Below, piece by piece: positions 56,348-64,000 of a stretch of 64,000 nucleotides of DNA. A program made the position numbers and the translations under genes. The number at the start of each line of letters is the position of its first letter. Within the stretch, counting starts at the first letter, position 1. The notes under the pieces were generated by a model. It did not search any database. It was not told the origin of the DNA and saw only the letters and a program-made list of their open reading frames with translations. The stretch is taken from assembly GCA_001770955.1 (NCBI GenBank), contig MESL01000031.1, positions 60,285 through 124,284 of the forward strand, read 5' to 3'. Origin of the DNA: Burkholderiales bacterium RIFCSPLOWO2_12_FULL_65_40 (GTDB lineage Bacteria > Pseudomonadota > Gammaproteobacteria > Burkholderiales > Burkholderiaceae_C).

Positions 56348-57490
56348 ATGTCCAAACGAGACTATTACGAAATCCTCGGCGTTCCCAAGAACGCCTCCGA
56401 GGACGAGATCAAGAAGGCTTATCGCAAGCTGGCGATGAAGCACCACCCGGACCGCAACCAGGGTGATGCGGCCAAGGTGGCCGAGGACAAGTTCAAGGAG
56501 GCCAAGGAGGCCTACGAGATGCTGTCCGACACGCAAAAGCGCGCCGCCTACGACCAGTACGGCCACGCCGGCGTGGACCCGAACATGCGCGGCCCAGGTG
56601 GCCCCGGCGCAGAAGGGTTTGGCGGCTTTGCCGAAGCGTTTGGCGACATCTTTGGCGACATGTTTGGCCAGAATGGCGGGCGTGGCCGGGGAGGCGCAGG
56701 GCGCGTCTACCGTGGCAGCGACCTGAGCTACGCCATGGAAGTGACACTCGAAGAGGCCGCCCGTGGCAAGGACGCGCAGATTCGCATCCCCTCCTGGGAA
56801 AGCTGCGACACCTGCCACGGCAGCGGCGCCAAGCCCGGCACCAGTGCCAAGACCTGCGGCACCTGCAGCGGCTCGGGCACGGTGCAGATGCGCCAGGGCT
56901 TCTTCAGCGTGCAGCAGACCTGCCCGCATTGCCGCGGCACGGGCAAGATCATCCCCGAACCCTGCACCACCTGCCAGGGCCAGGGCAAGCTGAAAAAACA
57001 GAAGACCCTGGAAGTGAAAATTCCGGCCGGCATCGACGACGGCATGCGCATCCGCAGCACCGGCAACGGCGAGCCCGGCACCAATGGCGGCCCTCCGGGC
57101 GACCTGTACATCGAGATCCGCCTGAAGAAGCACGACATTTTCGAGCGCGACGGCGACGACCTGCACTGCCAGGTGCCAGTGAGCTTCATCACGGCCGCTT
57201 TGGGCGGCGAGATCGAAGTGCCGACGCTCGCGGGCAAGGCGGCCATCGACATTCCCGAGGGCACCCAGGCCGGCAAGCAGTTCCGCCTGCGTGGCAAGGG
57301 CATCAAGGGCGTGCGGTCCAGTTACCCGGGTGATCTGTATTGCCACATCGCCGTGGAAACCCCGGTCAAGCTCACCGAGCACCAGCGCAAGCTCCTGCGC
57401 GAGCTGGAAGAGTCGCTGAAAAAAGGCGGCGCCCGCCACTCGCCCAGCGGCGAGAGCTGGACCGACCGGCTGAAGAACTTCTTCAGCTGA
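56348..57490 (+). CDS. dnaJ: Molecular chaperone DnaJ
   Basis: A 380-residue class I J-protein that delivers substrates to DnaK. The J domain has HPD at ~33-35 (MKHHPDRNQ). A Gly/Phe-rich region (~75-125) follows. Four zinc-binding repeats are present: [27 protein letters not shown] and CTTCQGQGK. The C-terminal domains complete it. A 90-bp spacer after dnaK holds the inverted repeat CCGCCGCGC..GCGCGGCG (56281-56319). The gene ends at a strong terminator. Confidence 0.98.
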   Translation: MSKRDYYEILGVPKNASEDEIKKAYRKLAMKHHPDRNQGDAAKVAEDKFKEAKEAYEMLSDTQKRAAYDQYGHAGVDPNMRGPGGPGAEGFGGFAEAFGDIFGDMFGQNGGRGRGGAGRVYRGSDLSYAMEVTLEEAARGKDAQIRIPSWESCDTCHGSGAKPGTSAKTCGTCSGSGTVQMRQGFFSVQQTCPHCRGTGKIIPEPCTTCQGQGKLKKQKTLEVKIPAGIDDGMRIRSTGNGEPGTNGGPPGDLYIEIRLKKHDIFERDGDDLHCQVPVSFITAALGGEIEVPTLAGKAAIDIPEGTQAGKQFRLRGKGIKGVRSSYPGDLYCHIAVETPVKLTEHQRKLLRELEESLKKGGARHSPSGESWTDRLKNFFS

Positions 57491-57503
57491 TCGCCCCCCC
57501 AAG

Positions 57504-57540
57504 AAAACCGCCTGCGCACTGGCTGCCCAGGCGGTTTTTT
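57504..57540 (+). terminator. Rho-independent terminator after dnaJ
   Basis: AAAACCGCCT and AGGCGGTTTTTT around a 15-base loop, 14 bp after the dnaJ stop. It ends the grpE-dnaK-dnaJ transcript. Confidence 0.9.
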
Positions 57541-57602
57541 CATGCCGGTGAAACCCCTTGCCGGGGGTACGATGGAGCCAAGCACTAGGAGGACGCAGCA
57601 CC

Positions 57603-58967
57603 ATGACCGTCAACATCACCTTCCTCGGCGGCGCCGGCACCGTCACCGGCTCCAAGTACCTCGTCCGCCACAAAGGGCACTGCCTGCTGGTGGACTGTGG
57701 CCTGTTCCAGGGCTACAAGCTGCTGCGCCTGCGCAACTGGCAGCCCCTGCCGGTCACGCCCCACCAGATCGACGCCGTGGTGCTGACCCACGCACACCTG
57801 GACCACAGCGGCTACCTGCCCCTGCTGGCACGCGATGGCTACACCAAGGCCGTGCACTGCACCCCGGGCACGCGCGACCTGTGCGCCATCCTGCTGCCCG
57901 ACAGCGGGTATCTGCAGGAAGAAGACGCCGCCTTCCTCAACCGCCACCAGCTCTCGCAGCATGCCCCGGCGCTGCCCCTCTACACCCGACTCGATGCCCA
58001 GCACTGCCTGAAGCAGTTCCGCACGCACAACTTCCACAAAGCCTTTGAGCCGATTCCGGGCTGGCGCGTGAGCTTCACCCCGGCGGGCCATATCCTGGGC
58101 GCCGCCAGCGTGCTGCTGGAGGTGGGTGGGCGGCGCATCCTGTTCTCGGGCGACCTGGGCCGCACCGACGACCTGCTGATGGAACCACCCGAAGCACCGC
58201 CAAGTGCCGACACCGTGCTGATCGAAGCCACCTACGGCGACCGCCAGCACCCGCAGGAGGACATCCTGCAGGAACTGGGCCCTGCCCTGCAGCGTCTGGC
58301 CAAGCGCGGCGGCGTCGCCGTGGTGCCGGTGTTCGCCGTAGGACGGGCGCAGGCGGTGCTGCACGCCATCCAGCTGCTTAAGGTGCAAGGCGTCATCCCG
58401 GTACAACTGCCGGTTTTTCTCGACAGCCCGATGGCGGTGAGCACCACCGGATTGTTCGAGCACTACCCCAGCGAGCACCGGCTGGACGCCCGCGAGGTAC
58501 ATGCCCTGTCGCACAGCGCCACCATGGTGCAGACCACCGACGAATCCAAGGCCCTGGGGCGCCGGCACGGCCCCATGGTGATTCTGTCGGCCAGTGGCAT
58601 GGCCACCGGGGGGCGCGTGCTGCACCACCTGGCACTGCATGCGGGCAACCACCGCAACATGGTCATCATCACCGGGCACCAGGCACCGGGAACGCGCGGC
58701 GCGCGCATCGCCAGCGGTGAAAAAAACATCCGTATCCACGGACAGGACATCGAGATGCGCGCCGAAGTCGTACAGCTCACCTCCGCCTCGGCCCATGCCG
58801 ACGCCAACCAGACCCTGGCCTGGCTGCGCAGCATGGAGCACGCGCCCGAGCAGGTCTACGTGGTGCATGGCGAGATGGAGGCTGCCGACATCCTGCGCCA
58901 GCGCATCGCACACGAGCTGCGCTGGAACGCCTCGGCGCCGGACCACGGCAGCACCTGCGCAGCCTGA
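57603..58967 (+). CDS. MBL-fold / beta-CASP RNA-metabolising hydrolase
   Basis: A 454-residue protein of the CPSF73/Ysh1-like bacterial group. Motif 1 is FLGGAGTVTGSKYLV, motif 2 (metal site) LTHAHLDHSGYLP (His63-His68), and motif 3 FTPAGHILGAASVLLE, with FSGDLGR as motif 4. Beta-CASP motifs include IEATYGDR, VPVFAVGRAQAVL, FLDSPMA, and VILSASGMATGGRVLHHL. The ending TSASAHADANQTLAWLR and YVVHGEMEAAD is the RMMBL region. Such enzymes are RNA endo- or exonucleases. AGGAGG lies 10 bp before the ATG at 57603. Confidence 0.9.
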   Translation: MTVNITFLGGAGTVTGSKYLVRHKGHCLLVDCGLFQGYKLLRLRNWQPLPVTPHQIDAVVLTHAHLDHSGYLPLLARDGYTKAVHCTPGTRDLCAILLPDSGYLQEEDAAFLNRHQLSQHAPALPLYTRLDAQHCLKQFRTHNFHKAFEPIPGWRVSFTPAGHILGAASVLLEVGGRRILFSGDLGRTDDLLMEPPEAPPSADTVLIEATYGDRQHPQEDILQELGPALQRLAKRGGVAVVPVFAVGRAQAVLHAIQLLKVQGVIPVQLPVFLDSPMAVSTTGLFEHYPSEHRLDAREVHALSHSATMVQTTDESKALGRRHGPMVILSASGMATGGRVLHHLALHAGNHRNMVIITGHQAPGTRGARIASGEKNIRIHGQDIEMRAEVVQLTSASAHADANQTLAWLRSMEHAPEQVYVVHGEMEAADILRQRIAHELRWNASAPDHGSTCAA

Positions 58968-59036
58968 AAGCGCATCCGGGCAAGAAAGCCATCGCGTTTC
59001 ACGATGTCTATGGCTGATTTGCTCTGAGAAAATACA

Positions 59037-59060
59037 GAGAATTCTCCAAAAGAGAATTCA
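59037..59060. promoter_or_regulatory. Repeated AGAGAATTC operator candidate before the LysR gene
   Basis: AGAGAATTC occurs at 59037-59045 and 59052-59060, 15 bp apart start to start; the first is part of the palindrome GAGAATTCTC. The pair lies just 8 bp before the regulator start, where binding would block transcription or initiation. Autoregulation is inference. Confidence 0.45.
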
Positions 59061-59068
59061 TCAACCCC

Positions 59069-60001
59069 ATGAAAAGCTCAGAGCGCAGCTTTGCGCGCCG
59101 CATTGACCTCACTTCGCTGCAACTCTTTGTGGCGGTGTGCGAGCTCGGCAGCATCGGCCGCGCGGCCGAGCGGGAATTCATCGCCGCCTCGGCCGTCAGC
59201 AAGCGTCTGTCCGATCTGGAAACGGCCGTGGACACCGCCCTGCTCTACCGCCACAGCCGGGGCGTGACACTCACCCCCGCAGGCGAGAGCTTGCTGCACC
59301 ACGCGCGCACCGTGCTGTTCGGGCTGGAGCGCATGCAGGGCGAACTGAGCGAATATGCCGACGGTGTGCGCGGCCATGTGCGCATGCACGCCAACATCTC
59401 GGCCATCGTCCAGTTTCTGCCGGAAGATCTGGGCGCCTTTGCGCGTGCGCACAGCCAGGTCAAGATCGACCTGCAGGAGCACCTGAGCCCCGATGTGCTG
59501 CATGCCGTGCAGGAGGGCGCGGCCGATCTGGGCATCTGCAACACCGGCGGCAGCGGCGCCAGCGCCCTGCAAAGCCGCCCGTACCGCTCCGACAATTTGA
59601 TGCTTATTGTGCCCGCAGGGCACGACCTGTCTGCGCGAGCAGCTATCTATTTTGAAGAAGTGCTGGACTGGGACATCGTCGGCCTGCACGCCAACAGCAG
59701 CATCAGCCTGGCCATGCGTGCCGCCGCCGCCCAGGCCGCGCGCCCCTTGCGCCAGCGCATCCAGGTCACCGGCCTGGACGCCATGTGCCGCATGATCGAC
59801 AACGGTCTGGGCGTGGGCCTGCTGCCCGACCGCGCCTTTGCGCTGATGCACGGTGTGGGCCGCCTGGCCGCCGTACCGCTCCAGGACGCCTGGGCCCACC
59901 GCGAGCTGCGCCTGGTGGCGCGCGACTTTGACGCCTTGCCCGTCACGGCCCGGCTGCTGGCAGAACACCTTGCAACGCCCACACCGTTGCCGCCTCACTA
60001 A
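59069..60001 (+). CDS. LysR-family transcriptional regulator
   Basis: A 310-residue regulator. The HTH (~12-75) reads IDLTSLQLFVAVCELGSIGRAAEREFIAASAVSKRLSDLETAVDTALLYRHSRGVTLTPAGE, in which the usual A..N/L is altered to EFIAASAVSKRL. The periplasmic-binding-protein-like effector domain occupies ~95-300. It stands just before leuC, but leucine-gene control is only a guess from position. Bases 59633-59660, in the effector domain, are identical for 15 bases to the half-repeat near 19834. A fold-back element starts at its stop codon. Confidence 0.9.
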   Translation: MKSSERSFARRIDLTSLQLFVAVCELGSIGRAAEREFIAASAVSKRLSDLETAVDTALLYRHSRGVTLTPAGESLLHHARTVLFGLERMQGELSEYADGVRGHVRMHANISAIVQFLPEDLGAFARAHSQVKIDLQEHLSPDVLHAVQEGAADLGICNTGGSGASALQSRPYRSDNLMLIVPAGHDLSARAAIYFEEVLDWDIVGLHANSSISLAMRAAAAQAARPLRQRIQVTGLDAMCRMIDNGLGVGLLPDRAFALMHGVGRLAAVPLQDAWAHRELRLVARDFDALPVTARLLAEHLATPTPLPPH

Positions 60002-60114
60002 GAGCGGCTAACAAAACTCAGCGCAGCGGCCTTGGCTAGGCGTTCCGTCGCAGGCAGTACGAGAGGTACGACAAGACGGAATAACGACGCCAAGGGAGTT
60101 TTGTTAGCCGCTCT
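60001..60114. repeat. 114-bp fold-back (inverted repeat) element
   Basis: The outer arms AGAGCGGCTAACAAAACTC (60001-60019) and its exact complement (60096-60114) form a perfect 19-bp inverted repeat. Inside, CCTTGGC / GCCAAGG and CCGTC / GACGG pair further, with GTAC-GAGAG-GTAC at the tip, so nearly the whole element can fold into one hairpin. Non-coding. The left end is the last base of the LysR stop codon. It has the form of a MITE or of a REP-like element; I found no second copy in the window. Confidence 0.8.
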
Positions 60115-60152
60115 AAAATCCGATCACCCACCTGAAAGAAGAAAGCCACCCC

Positions 60153-61574
60153 ATGGGACGCACCCTGTACGACAAGATCTGGGACGAGCATGTCGTCCAC
60201 ACCGAAGAGGACGGCACCTCCATCCTCTACATCGACCGCCATCTGGTGCACGAAGTGACCAGCCCGCAGGCGTTCGAGGGCCTGCGCGAGGCGGGCCGCA
60301 AGGTCTGGCGCATGAGCTCCATCGTGGGCACGGCCGACCACAACACCCCCACCACGGGCTGGGAGCTGGGCTACGACGGCATTGCCGATCCCGTAAGCAA
60401 GGAACAGATCACTACGCTGAACGACAACATGGCGACGATCACGCCGGCCGCGTTCTTCCCCTTCATGCACAAGCGCCAGGGCATCGTGCATGTGATCGGC
60501 CCGGAAAACGGCGCCACGCTGCCCGGCATGACGGTGGTGTGCGGCGACAGCCACACCAGCACCCACGGCGCGTTTGGCGCACTGGCCCACGGCATCGGCA
60601 CGTCGGAAGTCGAGCATGTGATGGCCACGCAGACCCTGCTGGCCAAGAAGGCCAAGAACATGCTGGTGCAGGTGGACGGCCAGCTCGCCAAGGGCGTGAC
60701 GCCCAAGGACGTGGTGCTGGCCATCATCGGCAAGATCGGCACGGCCGGCGGCACGGGCTACACCATCGAATTCGCGGGCTCGGTGTTCCGCGCGATGAGC
60801 ATGGAAGGCCGCATGACCGTGTGCAACATGGCCATCGAAGGCGGCGCGCGGGCGGGCCTGGTGGCGGTGGACGACAAGACCATTGAATACGTCAAGGGAC
60901 GCCCCCTGTCGCCCACGGGCGTGGAGTGGGACCAGGCTGTTGCCTACTGGAAGACGCTGCACTCCGACCCCGATGCCCAATTCGACACCGTGGTCAAGCT
61001 TGACGCCGCAACAATAGTGCCGCAGGTCACCTGGGGCACCTCGCCCGAGATGGTGCTGGGCGTGGACGCCCGCGTGCCCGACCCCGACAAGGAAAAGGAC
61101 GCCAACAAGCGCGGCGCCATCGAGCGCGCGCTGACCTACATGGGCCTGCAGCCCGGCAAGCCGATCAACGACATCACCATCGACAAGGTATTCATCGGAT
61201 CGTGCACCAACAGCCGCATCGAGGACATGCGCGAAGCCGCCGCCGTGGTGAAGAAGCTCGGCCGCAAGGTGGCCAGCAACGTCAAGCTGGCGATGGTGGT
61301 GCCCGGTTCGGGCCTGGTCAAGGAACAGGCAGAGCGCGAAGGCCTGCACGAAATTTTCAAGGCCGCAGGCTTTGAGTGGCGCGAACCCGGCTGCTCCATG
61401 TGCCTGGCCATGAACGCCGACCGCCTGGAGCCAGGCGAACGCTGCGCCTCCACCAGCAACCGCAACTTCGAAGGCCGCCAGGGCGCCGGTGGCCGCACCC
61501 ATCTCGTGAGCCCCGCCATGGCCGCTGCTGCAGCGGTGCATGGCCATTTCGTCGATATCCGCCCATTTGCCTGA
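60153..61574 (+). CDS. leuC: 3-isopropylmalate dehydratase large subunit
   Basis: A 473-residue aconitase-family subunit that, with LeuD, isomerises 2- to 3-isopropylmalate in leucine synthesis. [15 protein letters not shown] is the family start. The [4Fe-4S] ligands are Cys351 (FIGSCTNSR) and Cys414/Cys417 (PGCSMCLAM). The swivel domain is separate as LeuD. First gene of leuC-ecn-leuD-leuB. It follows the fold-back element by 38 bp. Confidence 0.98.
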   Translation: MGRTLYDKIWDEHVVHTEEDGTSILYIDRHLVHEVTSPQAFEGLREAGRKVWRMSSIVGTADHNTPTTGWELGYDGIADPVSKEQITTLNDNMATITPAAFFPFMHKRQGIVHVIGPENGATLPGMTVVCGDSHTSTHGAFGALAHGIGTSEVEHVMATQTLLAKKAKNMLVQVDGQLAKGVTPKDVVLAIIGKIGTAGGTGYTIEFAGSVFRAMSMEGRMTVCNMAIEGGARAGLVAVDDKTIEYVKGRPLSPTGVEWDQAVAYWKTLHSDPDAQFDTVVKLDAATIVPQVTWGTSPEMVLGVDARVPDPDKEKDANKRGAIERALTYMGLQPGKPINDITIDKVFIGSCTNSRIEDMREAAAVVKKLGRKVASNVKLAMVVPGSGLVKEQAEREGLHEIFKAAGFEWREPGCSMCLAMNADRLEPGERCASTSNRNFEGRQGAGGRTHLVSPAMAAAAAVHGHFVDIRPFA

Positions 61575-61586
61575 AGGAGCTTTGTC

Positions 61587-61712
61587 ATGAAACACACCGC
61601 CACCCTCCTCGCCATGGCCCTGGCCTTCGCGCTGGCCGGCTGCAACACCGTCAAGGGCGTGGGCCAGGACGTGCAGCGCGCCGGTGGAGCCATCGAACGC
61701 GCTGCCAAATAA
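61587..61712 (+). CDS. Entericidin A/B-family small lipoprotein
   Basis: A 41-residue lipoprotein. MKHTATLLAMALAFALAGC is a signal with lipobox, Cys19 being the lipid-modified residue; the mature part NTVKGVGQDVQRAGGAIERAAK is the entericidin-like amphipathic helix. AAGGAGC lies 9 bp before the ATG. It fits exactly between leuC and leuD (12 bp on each side), so it must be co-transcribed with them. In enterics EcnA/EcnB form an antidote/toxin pair, but most single homologues have no known role. Confidence 0.85.
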   Translation: MKHTATLLAMALAFALAGCNTVKGVGQDVQRAGGAIERAAK

Positions 61713-61724
61713 CGCCCCCTGAAC

Positions 61725-62375
61725 ATGCAGAAATTCACCCTCCACCAAGGCCTCGTGGCTCCCATGGACCGCGAGAACGTCGACACCGACGCCATCATCC
61801 CCAAGCAGTTCCTCAAGTCGATCAAGAAGACCGGCTTTGGCGTGAACCTGTTTGACGAATGGCGCTACCTGGACCACGGCGAGCCGGGGCAAGACCCGGC
61901 CAGCCGCAAGCCCAACCCCGACTTTGTGCTGAACCAGCCGCGCTACCGTGGCGCCTCCATCCTGCTGGCGCGCAAGAACTTTGGCTGCGGATCGAGCCGC
62001 GAGCACGCGCCCTGGGCGCTGGACCAGTACGGCTTTCGCGCCGTCATCGCGCCCAGCTTTGCCGACATCTTCTTCAACAACTGCTTCAAGAACGGACTGC
62101 TGCCCATCGTGCTGCCCGAGGCCACGATAGCCCAGTTGTTCGACGAAGTGGCGGCGTTCCCCGGCTACCAGCTCACCATCGACCTGGAACGCCAGGTGAT
62201 CGTGTGCCCGCAGGGCGAGGAGATCCCGTTCGACGTGGTGCCCTTCCGCAAGTACTGCCTGCTCAACGGCTTCGACGACATCGGGCTGACCTTGCGCCAG
62301 AAAGACAAGATCGCCGCCTTTGAGGCCCAGCGCCTGGCCACCAAGCCCTGGCTGGCCCACACCATGGTCGCCTGA
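61725..62375 (+). CDS. leuD: 3-isopropylmalate dehydratase small subunit
   Basis: A 216-residue swivel subunit that pairs with Leu[31 protein letters not shown] is the N-terminal signature, and [42 protein letters not shown] the core substrate loop. Full length. It lies 12 bp after the entericidin gene; the space to leuB is 70 bp with a palindromic repeat. Confidence 0.97.
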   Translation: MQKFTLHQGLVAPMDRENVDTDAIIPKQFLKSIKKTGFGVNLFDEWRYLDHGEPGQDPASRKPNPDFVLNQPRYRGASILLARKNFGCGSSREHAPWALDQYGFRAVIAPSFADIFFNNCFKNGLLPIVLPEATIAQLFDEVAAFPGYQLTIDLERQVIVCPQGEEIPFDVVPFRKYCLLNGFDDIGLTLRQKDKIAAFEAQRLATKPWLAHTMVA

Positions 62376-62383
62376 AATATTCA

Positions 62384-62434
62384 AACAAATTGGCCTCTAG
62401 CGCTTGCTGAACAAGCGCCAGAAGCTATCAAAAC
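62384..62434. repeat. AAATTGGCC..AGCGCTTG repeat between leuD and leuB
   Basis: AAATTGGCCTCTAGCGCTTG and CAAGCGCCAGAAGCTATC around a CTGAA loop: AGCGCTTG/CAAGCGC forms the stem. It is within the leuD-leuB spacer and may reduce or process the leuB transcript. Confidence 0.75.
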
Positions 62435-62445
62435 AAGAGTCAACA

Positions 62446-63516
62446 ATGAAAATTGCAGTTCTGCCGGGTGACGGCATCGGTACCGAAATCGTCGCCGAGG
62501 CCGTCAAGGTGCTCAAGACGCTCGATCTGAAATTCGAGATGGAGTCTGCCCTGGTCGGCGGCGCCGCCTACGAGGCCCATGGGCACCCCCTGCCCGAATC
62601 CACCCTGAAGCTCGCCATGGATGCCGACGCCGTGCTGTTCGGCGCCGTGGGCGACTGGAAATACGACAAGTTGGAGCGCCCGCTGCGCCCTGAGCAGGCC
62701 ATTCTGGGCCTGCGCAAGAACATGGGGCTGTTTGCCAACTTCCGCCCCGCCATCTGCTACGAGCAACTGGTGGGCGCATCCAGCCTCAAGCCCGAGCTGA
62801 TTGCGGGCCTCGACATCCTCATCATCCGTGAGCTGACCGGCGACATCTATTTCGGCCAGCCGCGCGGCCGCCGCGTGGCCACCGACGGCCACTTCCCCGG
62901 CGCCGAGGAAGCGTATGACACCATGCGCTACAGCAAGCCCGAGATCGAACGCATCGCCCACGTCGCCTTCCAGGCCGCGCGCAAGCGCAGCAAGAAGGTC
63001 ACCAGCGTGGACAAGGCCAACGTGCTGGAAACCTTCCAGTTCTGGAAGGACGTGGTCACCGAGGTGCACCAGCAGTACCCCGACGTGGAACTGCAGCACA
63101 TGTACGTGGACAACGCCGCCATGCAGCTCGTCAAGGCGCCCAAGGCGTTCGACGTGGTGGTCACCGGCAACATGTTCGGCGACATCCTGAGCGACGAGGC
63201 CTCCATGCTCACCGGCTCGATCGGCATGCTGCCCTCGGCCAGCCTAAACAGCAAGGGCCAGGGCCTGTACGAACCGAGCCACGGCAGCGCCCCCGACATC
63301 GCCGGCAAGGGCATCGCGAACCCGCTGGCCACCATCCTCTCGGCCGCGATGATGCTGCGCTTCTCGCTGAACCAGGAAGCAGCCGCCCAGCGCATCGAGG
63401 CCGCCGTGCAGAAGGTGCTGGCCCAGGGCCTGCGCACGCCCGACATCTGGAGCGAAGGCACCACCAAGGTGGGCACGGCGCAGATGGGGGATGCGGTAGT
63501 GAAGGCGCTGGGATAA
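62446..63516 (+). CDS. leuB: 3-isopropylmalate dehydrogenase
   Basis: A 356-residue NAD-dependent decarboxylating dehydrogenase that makes 2-oxo-4-methylvalerate precursor. [22 protein letters not shown] is the start, [14 protein letters not shown] carries substrate residues, and [27 protein letters not shown] the metal site. I use the ATG at 62446 (canonical MKIAVLPGD); an upstream ATG at 62404 lies inside the palindromic repeat and is not used. Confidence 0.97.
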   Translation: MKIAVLPGDGIGTEIVAEAVKVLKTLDLKFEMESALVGGAAYEAHGHPLPESTLKLAMDADAVLFGAVGDWKYDKLERPLRPEQAILGLRKNMGLFANFRPAICYEQLVGASSLKPELIAGLDILIIRELTGDIYFGQPRGRRVATDGHFPGAEEAYDTMRYSKPEIERIAHVAFQAARKRSKKVTSVDKANVLETFQFWKDVVTEVHQQYPDVELQHMYVDNAAMQLVKAPKAFDVVVTGNMFGDILSDEASMLTGSIGMLPSASLNSKGQGLYEPSHGSAPDIAGKGIANPLATILSAAMMLRFSLNQEAAAQRIEAAVQKVLAQGLRTPDIWSEGTTKVGTAQMGDAVVKALG

Positions 63517-63544
63517 GCCGGTACAGCCTGCACCAGGCATGTGG

Positions 63545-63570
63545 AAAGGGCGGCACAGGGCCGCCCTTTT
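63545..63570 (+). terminator. Rho-independent terminator after leuB
   Basis: AAAGGGCGG-CACAGGG-CCGCCCTTTT: 6-bp GC stem with A/T flanks, 29 bp after leuB. The 327-bp leuB-asd gap otherwise holds the leader ORF and stem-loops listed next. Confidence 0.88.
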
Positions 63571-63647
63571 GCATGCAGGGCACAGGCGCCGCAGGGCACA
63601 GTGCCCGTAAGCAGGCGTCAAGCAGCCATCCGCTACAATCCGGAACT

Positions 63648-63749
63648 ATGTTTGTCGCCCGCCCGTTCGCCCTGAACACCGCATCCGCCGCCCAGGCCGG
63701 TGCAGCCGCGCGCGCAATCACCACCAAAACCACGACCATTAAGGGCTGA
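63648..63749 (+). CDS. Threonine/isoleucine-rich leader peptide of asd (putative)
   Basis: A 33-codon ORF, MFVARPFALNTASAAQAG.., whose last residues are ITTKTTTIKG: five Thr and two Ile in eight consecutive codons (63717-63740), just before a TGA stop at 63747. This composition is like the thr operon leader peptide, which senses Thr and Ile. A TACAAT box at 63634-63639 is so close to the ATG that an mRNA from it would be nearly leaderless, and no Shine-Dalgarno is visible. Downstream are competing stem-loops. asd, a shared Thr/Met/Lys/Ile pathway gene, starts 94 bp after. The peptide is proposed from sequence alone. Confidence 0.6.
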   Translation: MFVARPFALNTASAAQAGAAARAITTKTTTIKG

Positions 63750-63750
63750 T

Positions 63751-63808
63751 CCAGTCTGGTTCGTCGTGCGCCCTCCCTGGCCAGACGAGCCGGGGCAGAA
63801 CAGTCTGG
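63751..63808 (+). promoter_or_regulatory. Attenuator-like competing stem-loops before asd
   Basis: GTCTGG occurs at 63754-63759 and 63803-63808, each able to pair with the single CCAGAC at 63781-63786, so the pairings exclude each other. The stem CTGGTTCGTC / GACGAGCCGG (63757-63766 with 63784-63793, two G-U) extends the upstream choice. A ribosome at the leader stop (63747) would cover the first copy. A U-rich GTTTCTTACTTT follows. Either termination or control of the asd ribosome-binding site is possible; neither was computed. Confidence 0.5.
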
Positions 63809-63843
63809 TCTGGCACTGTTTCTTACTTTGAAAGGGCGTTGAA

Positions 63844-64000
63844 ATGAGCAAGTTGGTAGGTTTGGTCGGCTGGCGCGGCATGGTCGGCTCGGTCCTGATG
63901 GACCGCATGGTGCAGGAAAAGGACTTCGATCTGATCGAACCCCTGTTCTTCTCCACCTCGAACGCAGGCGGCAAGGCCCCCGCACAGGCCCGGAACGAAA
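63844..64000 (+). CDS. asd: Aspartate-semialdehyde dehydrogenase (5' part)
   Basis: The first 52 codons of Asd; the window ends within it. MSKLVGLVGWRGMVGSVLMDRMVQEKDF is the NADP-binding N-terminus of the gammaproteobacterial-type enzyme (GWRGMVGS), followed by FFSTSNAGGKAP. It makes aspartate semialdehyde, the branch metabolite to homoserine (hom in this window) and to lysine. GAAAGGG lies 8-14 bases before the ATG. Confidence 0.95.
   Translation, partial: MSKLVGLVGWRGMVGSVLMDRMVQEKDFDLIEPLFFSTSNAGGKAPAQARNE

Overview
The window is a high-GC bacterial chromosome segment from a betaproteobacterium, almost certainly order Burkholderiales, family Comamonadaceae, close to Acidovorax. The evidence is the gene order (acnB / citE-like / mdh / gntR / sdhCDAB-sdhE / gltA; leuC / entericidin / leuD / leuB / asd; rpsF-priB-rpsR-rplI-dnaB), the protein sequences, and repeated intergenic palindromes of the AATAGCT..AGCGCTT type that I associate with this family. 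Most of the sequence is core housekeeping DNA. I saw no rRNA, tRNA, CRISPR array, prophage or complete insertion sequence.

Layout. 1-3.6 kb: the 3' end of tolA, the tRNA hydroxylation gene trhP, a DUF5610 gene behind a flagellar sigma-28-like promoter, and a yegP-like gene. 3.7-15.4 kb: a TCA-cycle block. acnB, a secreted protein gene, a citE-like lyase gene and mdh lie on the minus strand; a GntR/HutC regulator, sdhC-D-A-B-E and gltA lie on the plus strand. A TCTTATATAAGA palindrome sits between the divergent mdh and gntR genes. 15.5-18.5 kb: glutathione-dependent formaldehyde detoxification (class III ADH plus S-formylglutathione hydrolase), rnk and a small membrane protein. 18.6-28.2 kb: mixed genes (acyltransferase, ammonium transporter, phospholipase-D-type lipoprotein, DusC, methyltransferase, GNAT and several hypotheticals). 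28.3-32.6 kb: a response regulator overlapping a hybrid histidine kinase, then coniferyl aldehyde dehydrogenase and a membrane protein. 32.7-43.2 kb: clpB, a transglutaminase-like protein and molybdopterin genes. moaE is separated from moaD-moeA-mobB by a block holding three small genes, a pectate-lyase-like exoprotein and a chemoreceptor with a C-terminal sensor domain. 43.3-47.4 kb: alaA-hom-thrC. 47.5-50.4 kb: an Mth938-like protein, Bcp peroxiredoxin and a PIN-PhoH ATPase whose gene has an 11-C tract. 50.4-53.5 kb: rpsF-priB-rpsR-rplI and dnaB. 53.6-57.5 kb: grpE-dnaK-dnaJ behind a clear sigma-32 promoter. 57.6-60 kb: a metallo-beta-lactamase/beta-CASP protein and a LysR regulator. 60.1-64 kb: leuC-entericidin-leuD-leuB and the start of asd.

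The most interesting non-gene signal is just before asd. A 33-residue ORF ends in a threonine/isoleucine-rich run and is followed by two GTCTGG copies competing for one CCAGAC, as expected for an amino-acid-responsive attenuator of the aspartate-family pathway. Other notable signals are two copies of an approximately 105-bp element with terminal inverted repeats placed exactly at gene stop codons, a 114-bp fold-back element with perfect 19-bp arms (also at a stop codon), and a dispersed short-palindrome family with at least eight intergenic copies. Coordinates come from reading the sequence; no database or folding program was run.
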